Positions 1 to 6,189 of a stretch of 11,802 nt of DNA are shown one piece after another. Where the stretch lies: NCBI GenBank assembly GCA_021413535.1, contig JAIOQF010000081.1:1-11802 (forward strand), given 5' to 3'. This DNA is from Verrucomicrobiota bacterium. GTDB taxonomy: Bacteria > Verrucomicrobiota > Verrucomicrobiia > Verrucomicrobiales > Verrucomicrobiaceae. Under the pieces are notes generated by a model. The model saw only the letters and a list, made by a program, of their open reading frames with translations, had not been told where the DNA came from and ran no database searches. A program made the translations under genes and the position numbers. How positions within the stretch are numbered: the stretch's first letter is position 1; each line of letters begins with the position of its first letter.

Positions 1-1098
1 GACCACCAGCACGGCGACAGGCATGTGCCAGGTCATGAAAAACGGCGGCTGTCTTTTCTCCAGCGCAACATAGGCGAATCCGGCCGTGGCCAGCAGGCCG
101 ATGCCGAAACCGATGATGCCGACGGTGAACGATTGCAGCAACAGCATGAAACAGAGGATGCGGTTGGAGGCACCCATGGCTTTGAGCGCGCCGAGATGGC
201 GCATATTCTCCAGGACGAACGAATAAAACGTCTGACAGGAAATAGCGACCCCGACCACGAATCCGACCAGCACCGTGATGCCAAAGGAAATCGGGATGCC
301 GGTGTTTTTTACATACCACCAGATCGTGGAGGTGCTGAACTCATGGCGACCGGCTTTGCTATCGAAGGTGAAATCGCGATTTACAAACGCGCGCAGTCCG
401 GTCGCGCTCATGATATCCTCGACTGCTTGATCGCTGCTGATGCCGGACTTCGGTGCCGCAATGACAGCGGAGAGCATCTTGCGCTGCGGGGGCGAATATT
501 GCAGGGCCCGCTCGTAGGTCGTCCACACATAGGGTCCGCCGGTGAAGGATCGCATAGCTGCGCAGATTCCGACGACGCGCGCCTCGATGTCATTGATCTC
601 AAACACATCGCCTATTTTGATCCACGTGCTCTTGTCAGCCGGATTGCTCGCGAGCCGCTGGACCGCAAGATCGTCGATCACGACGGTGTTGGGAATTCGG
701 AGGTCTTCGATGCGGCCTTCTTTCATTTTCACCGGGGCTCCAGCGAAGGTGGTGGGATCGATGCCAATGAGCTGGATGATCTTGAAAGCGCCGCTCTCCA
801 GACGCACGCGCTGGATGCCGGTGTAAAGCGGCATGGCCCATTCCACGCTGCTGACGCTTCGCACCAGCGCCACGTCGGTATCGCGCATCGGATTCACCTC
901 ATTGACCTGATCGACCTTGGATTCCACAACCCAGATCGGTGCGGGGACGTTTTTTAAAGTCGATGTCGTCCAACGCATCAATCCACAGAACACGGCACTC
1001 TGCTGGGCGATGAGGAACGTGGCAAAGAACAGTCCCACCACGAGCATGACATACTTGGCGGTGTCGCCGAACAACATCTTGAGAGCAAGCAGCAGCAT
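1..1098 (-). CDS. ABC transporter permease, DevC/FtsX-like (3' end outside window)
   Basis: An open frame of 366 codons runs from an ATG at 1098 to the window edge without a stop, so the C-terminus is missing. The layout is that of the MacB/FtsX/DevC permease family: one N-terminal membrane segment (about residues 16-40), a periplasmic domain of roughly 225 residues, then membrane segments at about 268-294 and 314-345 and the start of a fourth near 358. The stretch LGALKAMGASNR (302-313), between the second and third segments, is the cytoplasmic coupling loop typical of DevC-like permeases. Such permeases work with a separate ATPase and often a HlyD-type adaptor to export substrates from the inner membrane; those partners would lie beyond the left edge. 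It starts 4 nt after the marR stop, so the two genes are probably co-transcribed and the regulator may control the exporter. The substrate cannot be inferred. No Shine-Dalgarno sequence precedes the ATG, which fits translational coupling. Confidence 0.85.
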   Translation of the reverse strand, partial: MLLLALKMLFGDTAKYVMLVVGLFFATFLIAQQSAVFCGLMRWTTSTLKNVPAPIWVVESKVDQVNEVNPMRDTDVALVRSVSSVEWAMPLYTGIQRVRLESGAFKIIQLIGIDPTTFAGAPVKMKEGRIEDLRIPNTVVIDDLAVQRLASNPADKSTWIKIGDVFEINDIEARVVGICAAMRSFTGGPYVWTTYERALQYSPPQRKMLSAVIAAPKSGISSDQAVEDIMSATGLRAFVNRDFTFDSKAGRHEFSTSTIWWYVKNTGIPISFGITVLVGFVVGVAISCQTFYSFVLENMRHLGALKAMGASNRILCFMLLLQSFTVGIIGFGIGLLATAGFAYVALEKRQPPFFMTWHMPVAVLVV

Positions 1099-1102
1099 GA
1101 CT

Positions 1103-1591
1103 TCAGCCGGCGAGGGTGAGTAGTGCGCGGCGTATTATTTTACGTTCCGGCTCGCTGTAGCGGACGAGCAATTCCGCCTCCATGCGTTCCGCAATTTTGC
1201 TCACGATGGCCAATACCTTGCCGCCCGCGTCCGTGATCTCCACGAGGTAGGCGCGTCGGTCTTGCGGATGATTCTTGCGCCGGGCGAATTTATGCTTCTC
1301 CAGAGCATCAATAATCTTCACCATGGTGGTGCGGTCGATGCGCAGCTTGCGTCCGAGCTCCTGCTGGGACATGGGGCCGAACTCTTGCAACAGATGAAGA
1401 ATCCCGGCATGGGGGACTTCGACCGCCTGCTTGCGGCATTCCTCAGCAAAGATGCTGAAGAGCCGCTGATGCGCCTTAGCCACCAGGAAGCCAGTATAAC
1501 GGGTGAGACATTCCGGCAACGGTTCCAACGACTCCCCCCCGGGGAGGAGAGGCATGGGAACACAGGCAGCGGGCTTCATGATGATCAGCAT
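1103..1591 (-). CDS. MarR-family transcriptional regulator
   Basis: This 162-residue protein has the size and fold pattern of MarR regulators: an N-terminal dimerisation helix region, a winged helix-turn-helix at about residues 58-120, and C-terminal helices. The recognition helix region begins at DRTTMVKIIDALE (86-98), and the wing carries the hallmark NHPQDRRAYLVEIT (97-110 region), close to the family's N-P-x-D-R-R-x-x-x-V-x-L-T pattern. MarR proteins bind palindromic operators as dimers and usually repress their own gene and an adjacent efflux gene; here the next gene, 4 nt downstream, is an ABC permease. The start is uncertain. The ATG at 1591 lies inside a perfect palindrome; a second in-frame ATG at 1579 (158 residues) lies just beyond it, and then the palindrome would sit directly before the gene. 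Neither start has a clear ribosome binding site. The effector ligand is unknown. Confidence 0.9.
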   Translation of the reverse strand: MLIIMKPAACVPMPLLPGGESLEPLPECLTRYTGFLVAKAHQRLFSIFAEECRKQAVEVPHAGILHLLQEFGPMSQQELGRKLRIDRTTMVKIIDALEKHKFARRKNHPQDRRAYLVEITDAGGKVLAIVSKIAERMEAELLVRYSEPERKIIRRALLTLAG

Positions 1592-1602
1592 CGCTGATCA
1601 TC
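1580..1602. promoter_or_regulatory. Palindromic operator candidate at the marR start
   Basis: The sequence has two perfect 10-bp inverted arms, GATGATCAGC and GCTGATCATC, around the 3-bp spacer ATC. Its size and symmetry suit a dimeric winged-helix repressor. It lies over the first possible marR start codon and just downstream of a TTGACA element, so bound protein would block transcription initiation. It is read here as the likely autoregulatory MarR operator; that function is inferred from position and symmetry. Confidence 0.55.
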
Positions 1603-1616
1603 CGCCCGGCTGTCAA
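1588..1616 (-). promoter_or_regulatory. Candidate marR promoter
   Basis: A perfect TTGACA (1616-1611 on the minus strand) could be the -35 element for marR. At the normal spacing of 17-18 bp the -10 position has only weak matches (CGATGC or GATGCT), and this position lies inside the palindrome. If transcription starts at the usual distance, the mRNA would begin near 1581, almost at the second in-frame ATG (1579), which would make it nearly leaderless. The poor -10 keeps confidence low. Confidence 0.3.
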
Positions 1617-1676
1617 TATGGAAGTTCAGAGCGCGCTGATGGCCGCGCGAATTAAGCGCAGCTCGCGAGCAGCTTG

Positions 1677-2276
1677 CTACATCGCATGCCCGTTGGCCTC
1701 CGGCTCGATCATGCCGTATTCGCCGTCTTTGCGACGGAAGAGAATGGCAAGACGACCGTGGTTCTTCGCATTGTGAAAGACCACGAAAGGACGTTCGCTC
1801 ATCTCCAAATCCATGATGGCCTCATCAGGGAAGAGCGGCTTCATGCGGAAGTGCTCCTGATGAATGATGAGCGGCTCGATGTGCTCGTGCTCGGTGGCGT
1901 GAAGCGACTCTTCCGTATAGACGGTTTCTTCGATGTGCTTGATAGAGCCGGCGCGGGGACGATGATGAGTCTTGAGGAGACGGGTTTTGAACTTCCTCAT
2001 GCGTCGGGCGACCTTGGAGATGGTCTCGTCGATCGCTGAATAAATATCACCGGTGGTGGTGTCCACTTCGATGGTGATGTGGTTGGCGCAGTGCAGGATG
2101 ATCTCTGCTTTCTGCCGCTCTTTTTCAACATCGAGGATGACCTTAACGTCGATGATACGCGGGTAGTCGAGGTGAAGATTCTCCACCTTCTTGCGAGCAT
2201 ATTCGCGCATGGGTTCGGTGACACTAACGTGACGACCGGTGACAGTGATGGGCAGGTTGACGTTGTTGACTTGCAT
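1677..2276 (-). CDS. hpf: Ribosome hibernation promoting factor, long form (HPF/RaiA family)
   Basis: The protein is 199 residues from the ATG at 2276. Residues about 6-102 match the HPF/YfiA ribosome-binding domain (TVTGRHVSVTEPMREYARKK near the start, then the HITIEVDTTTGDIYSAIDETI strand-helix region). A basic linker follows, and residues about 134-192 form the C-terminal dimerisation domain of long HPF, with FRMKPLFPDEAIMDLE, VVFHNA and RRKDGEYGMIEP. Long HPF alone pairs 70S ribosomes into inactive 100S dimers during slow growth or stress. The open frame extends further upstream, but that extension only reads lptB out of frame; the family N-terminus fixes the start at 2276. The gene begins 19 nt after the lptB stop and is the last gene of the kdsA-lptC-lptA-lptB-hpf run. 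No Shine-Dalgarno site is seen, and no hairpin followed by a T-run is visible after the stop. Confidence 0.93.
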   Translation of the reverse strand: MQVNNVNLPITVTGRHVSVTEPMREYARKKVENLHLDYPRIIDVKVILDVEKERQKAEIILHCANHITIEVDTTTGDIYSAIDETISKVARRMRKFKTRLLKTHHRPRAGSIKHIEETVYTEESLHATEHEHIEPLIIHQEHFRMKPLFPDEAIMDLEMSERPFVVFHNAKNHGRLAILFRRKDGEYGMIEPEANGHAM

Positions 2277-2295
2277 GGGTTGGTCAGGTTCGGGG

Positions 2296-2974
2296 TTACA
2301 TGTTGAAATTCTCGCCCAAATAATTTTGGCGGGCGAGCGGATGATTGATGATGTATTCACGCGTGCCGTGGAGCAGCACCTTGCCCTCGTGAATGAGGTA
2401 GGCACGGTCGACGATGCCAAGCGTCTCGCGCACGTTGTGGTCGGTGATGAGAATGGCGAGACCGACACTGCGCAGCATGAGGATGATCTTCTGAATATCT
2501 TCGACCGCGAGCGGATCAACGCCGGAGAACGGTTCATCCAGCATGATGAGCTTGGGCTCGGTGACCAGGGAACGGGCGATGGTGAGGCGGCGCTTTTCTC
2601 CGCCGGAAAGAGATCGGTTCATCGGTGGCGTCTTTGCCGTCGAAAAAGACTTTGCCGCCATTGGGCCGGACAAGGCCGACGATCATATAAAATGAAGTGG
2701 TCTTGCCGGCGCCGTTGGGACCAAGGAGCCCGACGATCTCCCCCTTGCGGACTTCGATGTCGACTCCATCCACCACTGCGCGACCATCATAAACTTTTCT
2801 CAGTCCGCGAGTGAAGAGCAGAATGTCATTGCCGCTGGCATCAACCGGCAAAGATGCGCTGCTTTGACTTTTGCTGTCGCCAAAGTCCGTATCCGTGATG
2901 GAACTGACTTTCATGCGCCCGTCAGAGGGCCCGTTCTTCGACGGCAATACTGCGGTAGGATTGCTTTTTTTCAC
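2296..2974 (-). pseudogene. lptB: LPS export ABC transporter ATP-binding protein LptB, disrupted by internal deletion and frameshift
   Basis: LptB is the cytoplasmic ATPase that powers LPS extraction by LptB2FG. The 5' part starts at a GTG (2974) that overlaps the stop of the upstream gene as GTGA. It encodes an unusual extension of about 48 residues, the A-loop region and Walker A GPNGAGKTT (85-93), and stays LptB-like to about residue 121 (GKDATDEPI). From there that frame is nonsense and stops at 2534. The 3' part is in another frame and matches LptB from RSLSGGEKRR (signature) through LIMLDEPFSGVDP (Walker B), ITDHNVRET (H-loop) and the C-terminal YLGENF, ending at 2296. Compared with the E. 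coli protein, about 64 residues between the two parts are absent, including the Q-loop (GYLPQE in E. coli) and the helical subdomain. The coding loss is therefore near 190 nt and not a multiple of three. No functional ATPase can be made from this sequence as written. It is either an assembly or sequencing defect or a decayed copy. Confidence 0.88.
2613..2626. repeat. Short direct repeat at the lptB deletion junction
   Basis: Two copies of ATCGGT (2613-2618 and 2621-2626) lie 2 nt apart exactly where lptB homology switches frame. Minus-strand homology to the N-terminal half holds through the codons for DEPI, and homology to the C-terminal half begins in the other frame at NRSLSGG, so both halves share the same few bases. 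This is what a deletion or misjoin between short repeats would leave. Confidence 0.5.
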
Positions 2975-4038
2975 TTTTTGGCAGTTTTCTTGGGGGTCAA
3001 TGTTGGAGCGCCGGGCACAGCGCCGGAGGGAGCCAGGGCGGGGGCTGCGGGCTTGCCGCCAGCGTCGGGTTTCTGCTGAATCTTGGTGTCAGCCGGGCCA
3101 TGAACTTTTAGCTCACCATTTTGCTTCATGACCATATAGGTCGAAGGTTCGCGGGCAATGATGACGTTGTTGCCTCGCTGCACCTGGGGCATTTCCCGCA
3201 GGATGACATCGCCCGATTCACCAATGTAAGTCAGATGTCGGCAGATGCCGATCTGCGGTTCGCCGCGTTCATCCAGCTTGCGAACAACGACCTTCTTGCC
3301 CGTGCCGATGGCTTGCTTGAGCTTGGCATCCCCAGATGCTGGCGCCGCGGGATCAACGGGAGGCGTCTTTGAATTGGCAGCGGAGTCAGCGCTATTTTTT
3401 GCAGGAGCATCTTTTACGGGCGCGGCTTTCTGGCTGGGCTCTTTGACGAAGTAAACTTCCAGCTTGTCACAGGTCATGTGAAACGTGGGATGATCCACCA
3501 CGACGTCATCGGTAAAGATGGCCAATGCCTGGGCGGAATCGAGATAGACCGCGCCTTCGCTGCGAATATCGATGTCTTTAGCTGGAGTCTCGGCCGTTTT
3601 GTTTTTACTCCCATCGCTGGCACCGGTTGCTAATGGTTTCGGGGCTGGTGCGCTGCCCTTCGTCGCATTTGGTTCCGGCGCCCGCACGGCAGGAGCAGCG
3701 GCGCTTTGGGCGATGATTGCCCGGCCTTCGGGCGTTGCGCTGCGCAGGGCCGGCTCCAGTTTTTGATCGACTGAAAAAATCAGCTTGCTGTTGCTGTTAT
3801 CAGAAGGTTTGGCGAGTTTCCCTTGAGCCTCGGTCGCCAGTTGATCGAGTCGCCCGTTGTCCGCTGCCCGGTCAGAAGTCTGACGCGCCGACTCAGTCTT
3901 GGCACTGGACTGCGCCTCGCTGATCGCGCGACCAGTTTCCAACAAGGCTTTTTGTGGAGTGGCAACGCCGCCCTTGGTTTGTGCTGAAAGCGGAGCGGCG
4001 ATACAGGAAATGATTACGGCCAGAAAAATATTTCTCAT
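2971..4038 (-). CDS. lptA: LptA/OstA-like periplasmic LPS transport protein
   Basis: From the ATG at 4038 the protein has 355 residues. It begins with a signal peptide (MRNIFLAVII, hydrophobic core, likely cleavage after LSA at 19). A low-complexity Ala/Ser/Lys/Pro-rich region of about 130 residues follows, then an OstA/LptA-like beta-jellyroll at about 155-322. Typical repeats there are RSEGAVYLDSAQALAIFTDDV, FHMTCDKLEVYF, GTGKKVVVRK, YIGESGDVILREMPQVQRGNN and ELKVHGPADT. The jellyroll is interrupted by an Ala/Pro/Lys-rich insert (about 191-238), and the C-terminus is again Pro/Ala/Lys-rich. LptA forms the periplasmic bridge that carries LPS from LptC to LptD; E. coli LptA is about 185 residues, so this one is nearly twice as long. 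The open frame extends to 4152, but the signal peptide and the 1-nt gap to the upstream stop favour 4038. Its stop overlaps the lptB GTG. The family call rests on motif pattern and operon position. Confidence 0.82.
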   Translation of the reverse strand: MRNIFLAVIISCIAAPLSAQTKGGVATPQKALLETGRAISEAQSSAKTESARQTSDRAADNGRLDQLATEAQGKLAKPSDNSNSKLIFSVDQKLEPALRSATPEGRAIIAQSAAAPAVRAPEPNATKGSAPAPKPLATGASDGSKNKTAETPAKDIDIRSEGAVYLDSAQALAIFTDDVVVDHPTFHMTCDKLEVYFVKEPSQKAAPVKDAPAKNSADSAANSKTPPVDPAAPASGDAKLKQAIGTGKKVVVRKLDERGEPQIGICRHLTYIGESGDVILREMPQVQRGNNVIIAREPSTYMVMKQNGELKVHGPADTKIQQKPDAGGKPAAPALAPSGAVPGAPTLTPKKTAKK

Positions 4039-4039
4039 G

Positions 4040-4732
4040 TCACTTCTTTTTATTGGATGGTGCTGGTTTCTCCGGTGGCTTGGGCTGCACCGCTTTATTC
4101 TCGCCGGATTCGGCTGATTTTTCAGGCTGCTGCCGGAACGAGTCGGCGTCACGGATGATCATGTGGATGTGTCCTGTCATTTTGCCCTGTTGCGAGCGTG
4201 TGTCAAAAATCAAAGTGTCCCCCTGCAGGTCAAAATCTTTCCGGCTGACGCGACTCCGATCCTCGCTGCTGAGAACCTCCGTTTCCATGTGATAAGTAGC
4301 CGTCGGCATCATGATGCGCAGATCGCGTTCTTCAGTCTCGCCATACATTCGGATGTCGAGCCGCTCCATGTCCATTTTTTGATCATCGAGCCGGGTCATG
4401 GTCGCCGCCCGGATGAATGAACTGGGGTTGCCTTCGCGGAAAGAAGGAATTTTTACATCGCTGTTTTTCTGTCCCAAAGGCAGCAGCTTGCCGAACGAGC
4501 CCAGTCCCTGGCTGGTCTGCTGCACAACTTTTGCCGCATTGGCCTCGCCTGATTTCGATTTTTCGTCAGATGCAGTGCTTTTCGAATCCTTTTTTTCCTT
4601 CGCGATCTTCTCCGTCGGCTTGGGCGGGGATTCTTTGCCGGTGGCAGGAGTCGTTTGCCCCCAGGCGGGCCACGAGAAGGCACAGACCGCAAGTCCAGTG
4701 ACTGTCAGGCGCTCAAGCTTTCGCGATTTCAT
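4040..4732 (-). CDS. lptC: LptC-like LPS export protein
   Basis: The protein has 230 residues from the ATG at 4732, with a hydrophobic N-terminal segment (about 9-24, signal peptide or anchor). A Lys/Ser/Glu/Pro-rich linker of about 65 residues follows, then a domain at about 92-200 that looks like the LptC beta-jellyroll: repeated short strands such as DIRMYG, DLRIMMPTATYH, FDLQGDTLIFDTRSQQG and MTGHIHMIIRD. The tail is rich in Pro, Lys and Glu. LptC hands LPS from the LptB2FG extractor to LptA. The sequence match is weaker than for its neighbours; position between kdsA and the LptA-like gene supports the call. The start lies inside the end of kdsA (20-nt overlap in another frame), so translation is probably coupled. 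The open frame reaches 4948, but that part is only kdsA read out of frame. It could also be described as a second OstA-like protein. Confidence 0.72.
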   Translation of the reverse strand: MKSRKLERLTVTGLAVCAFSWPAWGQTTPATGKESPPKPTEKIAKEKKDSKSTASDEKSKSGEANAAKVVQQTSQGLGSFGKLLPLGQKNSDVKIPSFREGNPSSFIRAATMTRLDDQKMDMERLDIRMYGETEERDLRIMMPTATYHMETEVLSSEDRSRVSRKDFDLQGDTLIFDTRSQQGKMTGHIHMIIRDADSFRQQPEKSAESGENKAVQPKPPEKPAPSNKKK

Positions 4733-5555
4733 GGATGGCGAGCAGTTGTTTGAGCAGCGCAGGGAGTTCCGCAAGCGGGATTTGATTGGGGCCGTCCGAG
4801 AAGGCCTTGGCGGGCTCGGGATGAGTTTCAATAAAAACACCATCACAACCTGCCGCGACCGCCGCGCGAGCCAGCACGGGTGCGAGCTTGCCATCACCGC
4901 CGGTCGTTCCGCCAAGTCCGCCGGGTCGCTGCACAGCATGAGTGGCATCCATGATGACTCGATATCCCAATTCCCGAATCCAGTAGAGCGACCTCATATC
5001 AGCGACGAGGTTCTGATAGCCAAACGTGGTGCCGCGTTCAGTAAAAACAAAATTAGCACAGCCTGTCGCAATCAGCTTGTCGGCAATGTTTTTCACGTCC
5101 CACGGCGCAAGGAACTGGCCCTTCTTCACATTCACGGCCCGGCCGGTGCCAGCGGCAGCCACAATGAGATCTGTCTGCCGGCAAAGAAACGCGGGGATCT
5201 GCAGCAGATCGATCCACTCCGCCGCTCGCTTTGCTTCTTCAGATGTGTGCACATCCGTCGTCACCGGGACCCCAAGTTCTCGCCCGATGTCCGCGAGAAT
5301 CCGGCAACCGTCCTCACAGCCAAGCCCGCGATACGAAGACCCGCTGGTGCGGTTCGCCTTGTCATAGCTCGCCTTGAAGATCCAACGCAGCTTCAATTCA
5401 TCGGCGATGATCTTCAACCGACCGGCGATGTCCCGGACAAAAGCCTCGCTCTCAATCACGCAGGGACCGAGAATGAACACCGGCTGCACACCGTCAAACC
5501 GGACACCATGCCCGATTTCGATGGAAGGAAGATTTGAGAATAGCTTGCTGGACAA
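4713..5555 (-). CDS. kdsA: 3-deoxy-8-phosphooctulonate synthase (Kdo-8-P synthase), metal-dependent type
   Basis: KdsA condenses phosphoenolpyruvate with arabinose 5-phosphate to give Kdo-8-phosphate, the precursor of the LPS inner-core sugar. The protein matches closely across its length: GPCVIES near the N-terminus, FKASYDKANRT, PAFLCRQTDL, NVKKGQFLAPWD, TERGTTFGY, DATHAVQRPGG and ETHPEP. The four metal ligands known from the Aquifex aeolicus enzyme are present as Cys32, His206, Glu243 and Asp254, whereas E. coli has Asn in place of the Cys. The enzyme should therefore be of the metal-dependent class. The start is uncertain. The frame is open to a TTG at 5630, but that TTG is part of a good -35 element, so translation must begin downstream. 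TTG at 5555 gives 280 residues, normal for the family; no in-frame ATG exists before the conserved core. It is the first gene of the Kdo/Lpt operon, and its end overlaps the LptC-like start. Confidence 0.93.
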   Translation of the reverse strand: MSSKLFSNLPSIEIGHGVRFDGVQPVFILGPCVIESEAFVRDIAGRLKIIADELKLRWIFKASYDKANRTSGSSYRGLGCEDGCRILADIGRELGVPVTTDVHTSEEAKRAAEWIDLLQIPAFLCRQTDLIVAAAGTGRAVNVKKGQFLAPWDVKNIADKLIATGCANFVFTERGTTFGYQNLVADMRSLYWIRELGYRVIMDATHAVQRPGGLGGTTGGDGKLAPVLARAAVAAGCDGVFIETHPEPAKAFSDGPNQIPLAELPALLKQLLAIHEIAKA

Positions 5556-5601
5556 AACAGATTCAGGAAAAAATTTAATACCGGACGGCTCTGACGTGAT
5601 C

Positions 5602-5630
5602 AGTCTAGCTAAAGCCCGACCAGATGGCAA
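5602..5630 (-). promoter_or_regulatory. Probable sigma-70-type promoter of the kdsA-lpt-hpf operon
   Basis: On the minus strand TTGCCA (5630-5625, five of six matches to TTGACA) is followed after exactly 17 bp by TAGACT (5607-5602, four of six matches to TATAAT). Transcription would start near 5595, about 40 nt before the proposed TTG start of kdsA at 5555. It lies in the gap after the DUF5069-like gene, where an operon promoter would be expected. Confidence 0.5.
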
Positions 5631-5655
5631 CGCGTGATTGCGAGTTATAGCGAAC

Positions 5656-6189
5656 TCACGTCAACTTCCCCGTCTTCACAAAGTGGAGTATCTTTGCCGT
5701 ATCGCCCTGCGCCGCCCAGACCACCCGCAGGAAGTCCGCGGGATGCAAGTGATGCTTGCTGCAGAATGCACGATCACCCCCGCAACTAAACATGGTATTC
5801 GAATCCATCTCGCCGCGCAGCTTGGCCTCCGCCTTGGCGATGATGCGCGGCAGCCAGACAATTCCTTCCATCTCGGCGGACTTGGCTGGAAGCGTTGCTG
5901 GATCAATCGTGCTCGTGCTGGCGACACCCTTTTGCATGACTTGAAAATAATCTCGTCGCACCGCAGCAATGAGCAGCGCAGTCTCCCAGCTGGGTTCTCC
6001 GCCATCCGCATGGCAATGATCTTCGATGAAATCAAAAAGCTCCTGCGGTTTGCAGCCGATCGCCGCCAGCAACTCGAGGTCAGCATCGTCAAACCACGCA
6101 TCGTGGCTGGTCGCGCCTTTTTTATATTTCTCAACGCAGCGGTCGAACAGATCGCGGAACTTCGTGGCCCAGGTAAAGGAATCAATCAT
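5656..6189 (-). CDS. DUF5069-like protein of unknown function
   Basis: The protein has 177 residues from the ATG at 6189, which overlaps the stop of the PHP gene as ATGA; an upstream in-frame ATG at 6207 would add six residues. It resembles the DUF5069 family: an N-terminal helical part with FRDLFDRCVEKYKKG and IGCKPQELFDFIED, a middle ETALLIAAVRRDYFQVMQ, then LPRIIAKAEAKLRGE and a C-terminal FSCGGDR...HPADFLRVVW pattern. It has no signal peptide or membrane segment, so it should be cytosolic. No catalytic motif is evident, though the C-terminal half holds conserved-looking Cys, Gly and His residues. Family members have no established function that I know of. Tight coupling to a PHP-type phosphoesterase suggests a related job or a shared substrate; that is inference. 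It is the last gene before the kdsA promoter. Confidence 0.75.
   Translation of the reverse strand: MIDSFTWATKFRDLFDRCVEKYKKGATSHDAWFDDADLELLAAIGCKPQELFDFIEDHCHADGGEPSWETALLIAAVRRDYFQVMQKGVASTSTIDPATLPAKSAEMEGIVWLPRIIAKAEAKLRGEMDSNTMFSCGGDRAFCSKHHLHPADFLRVVWAAQGDTAKILHFVKTGKLT

Noticed and set aside
25..957. Long plus-strand open frame of 310 codons
   Set aside because: It is antisense to the ABC permease, whose translation shows clear membrane helices and family motifs. The plus-strand product is of low-quality composition with no recognisable domain.
1625..1670. Short GC-rich palindromes between hpf and marR (for example GCTCGCGAGC at 1661-1670) as an intrinsic terminator
   Set aside because: The arms are short and there is no T-run after them on the minus strand.
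2277..2537. N-terminal extension of HPF (about 87 residues)
   Set aside because: The extension is the out-of-frame reading of the lptB 3' end; the HPF domain begins at the ATG at 2276.
2534..2673. Programmed ribosomal frameshift in lptB
   Set aside because: A simple frameshift would still leave all residues encoded. Here about 64 conserved residues are missing from both frames, so a deletion or misjoin explains the data better, and no clear slippery site was seen.
4398..5537. Long plus-strand open frame of 379 codons
   Set aside because: It lies antisense to kdsA and the LptC-like gene, both well supported; its translation matches nothing recognisable.
5630..5660. Small hairpin GAGTT/AACTC after the DUF5069-like gene as a terminator
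   Set aside because: The stem has only 5 bp and no T-run follows.
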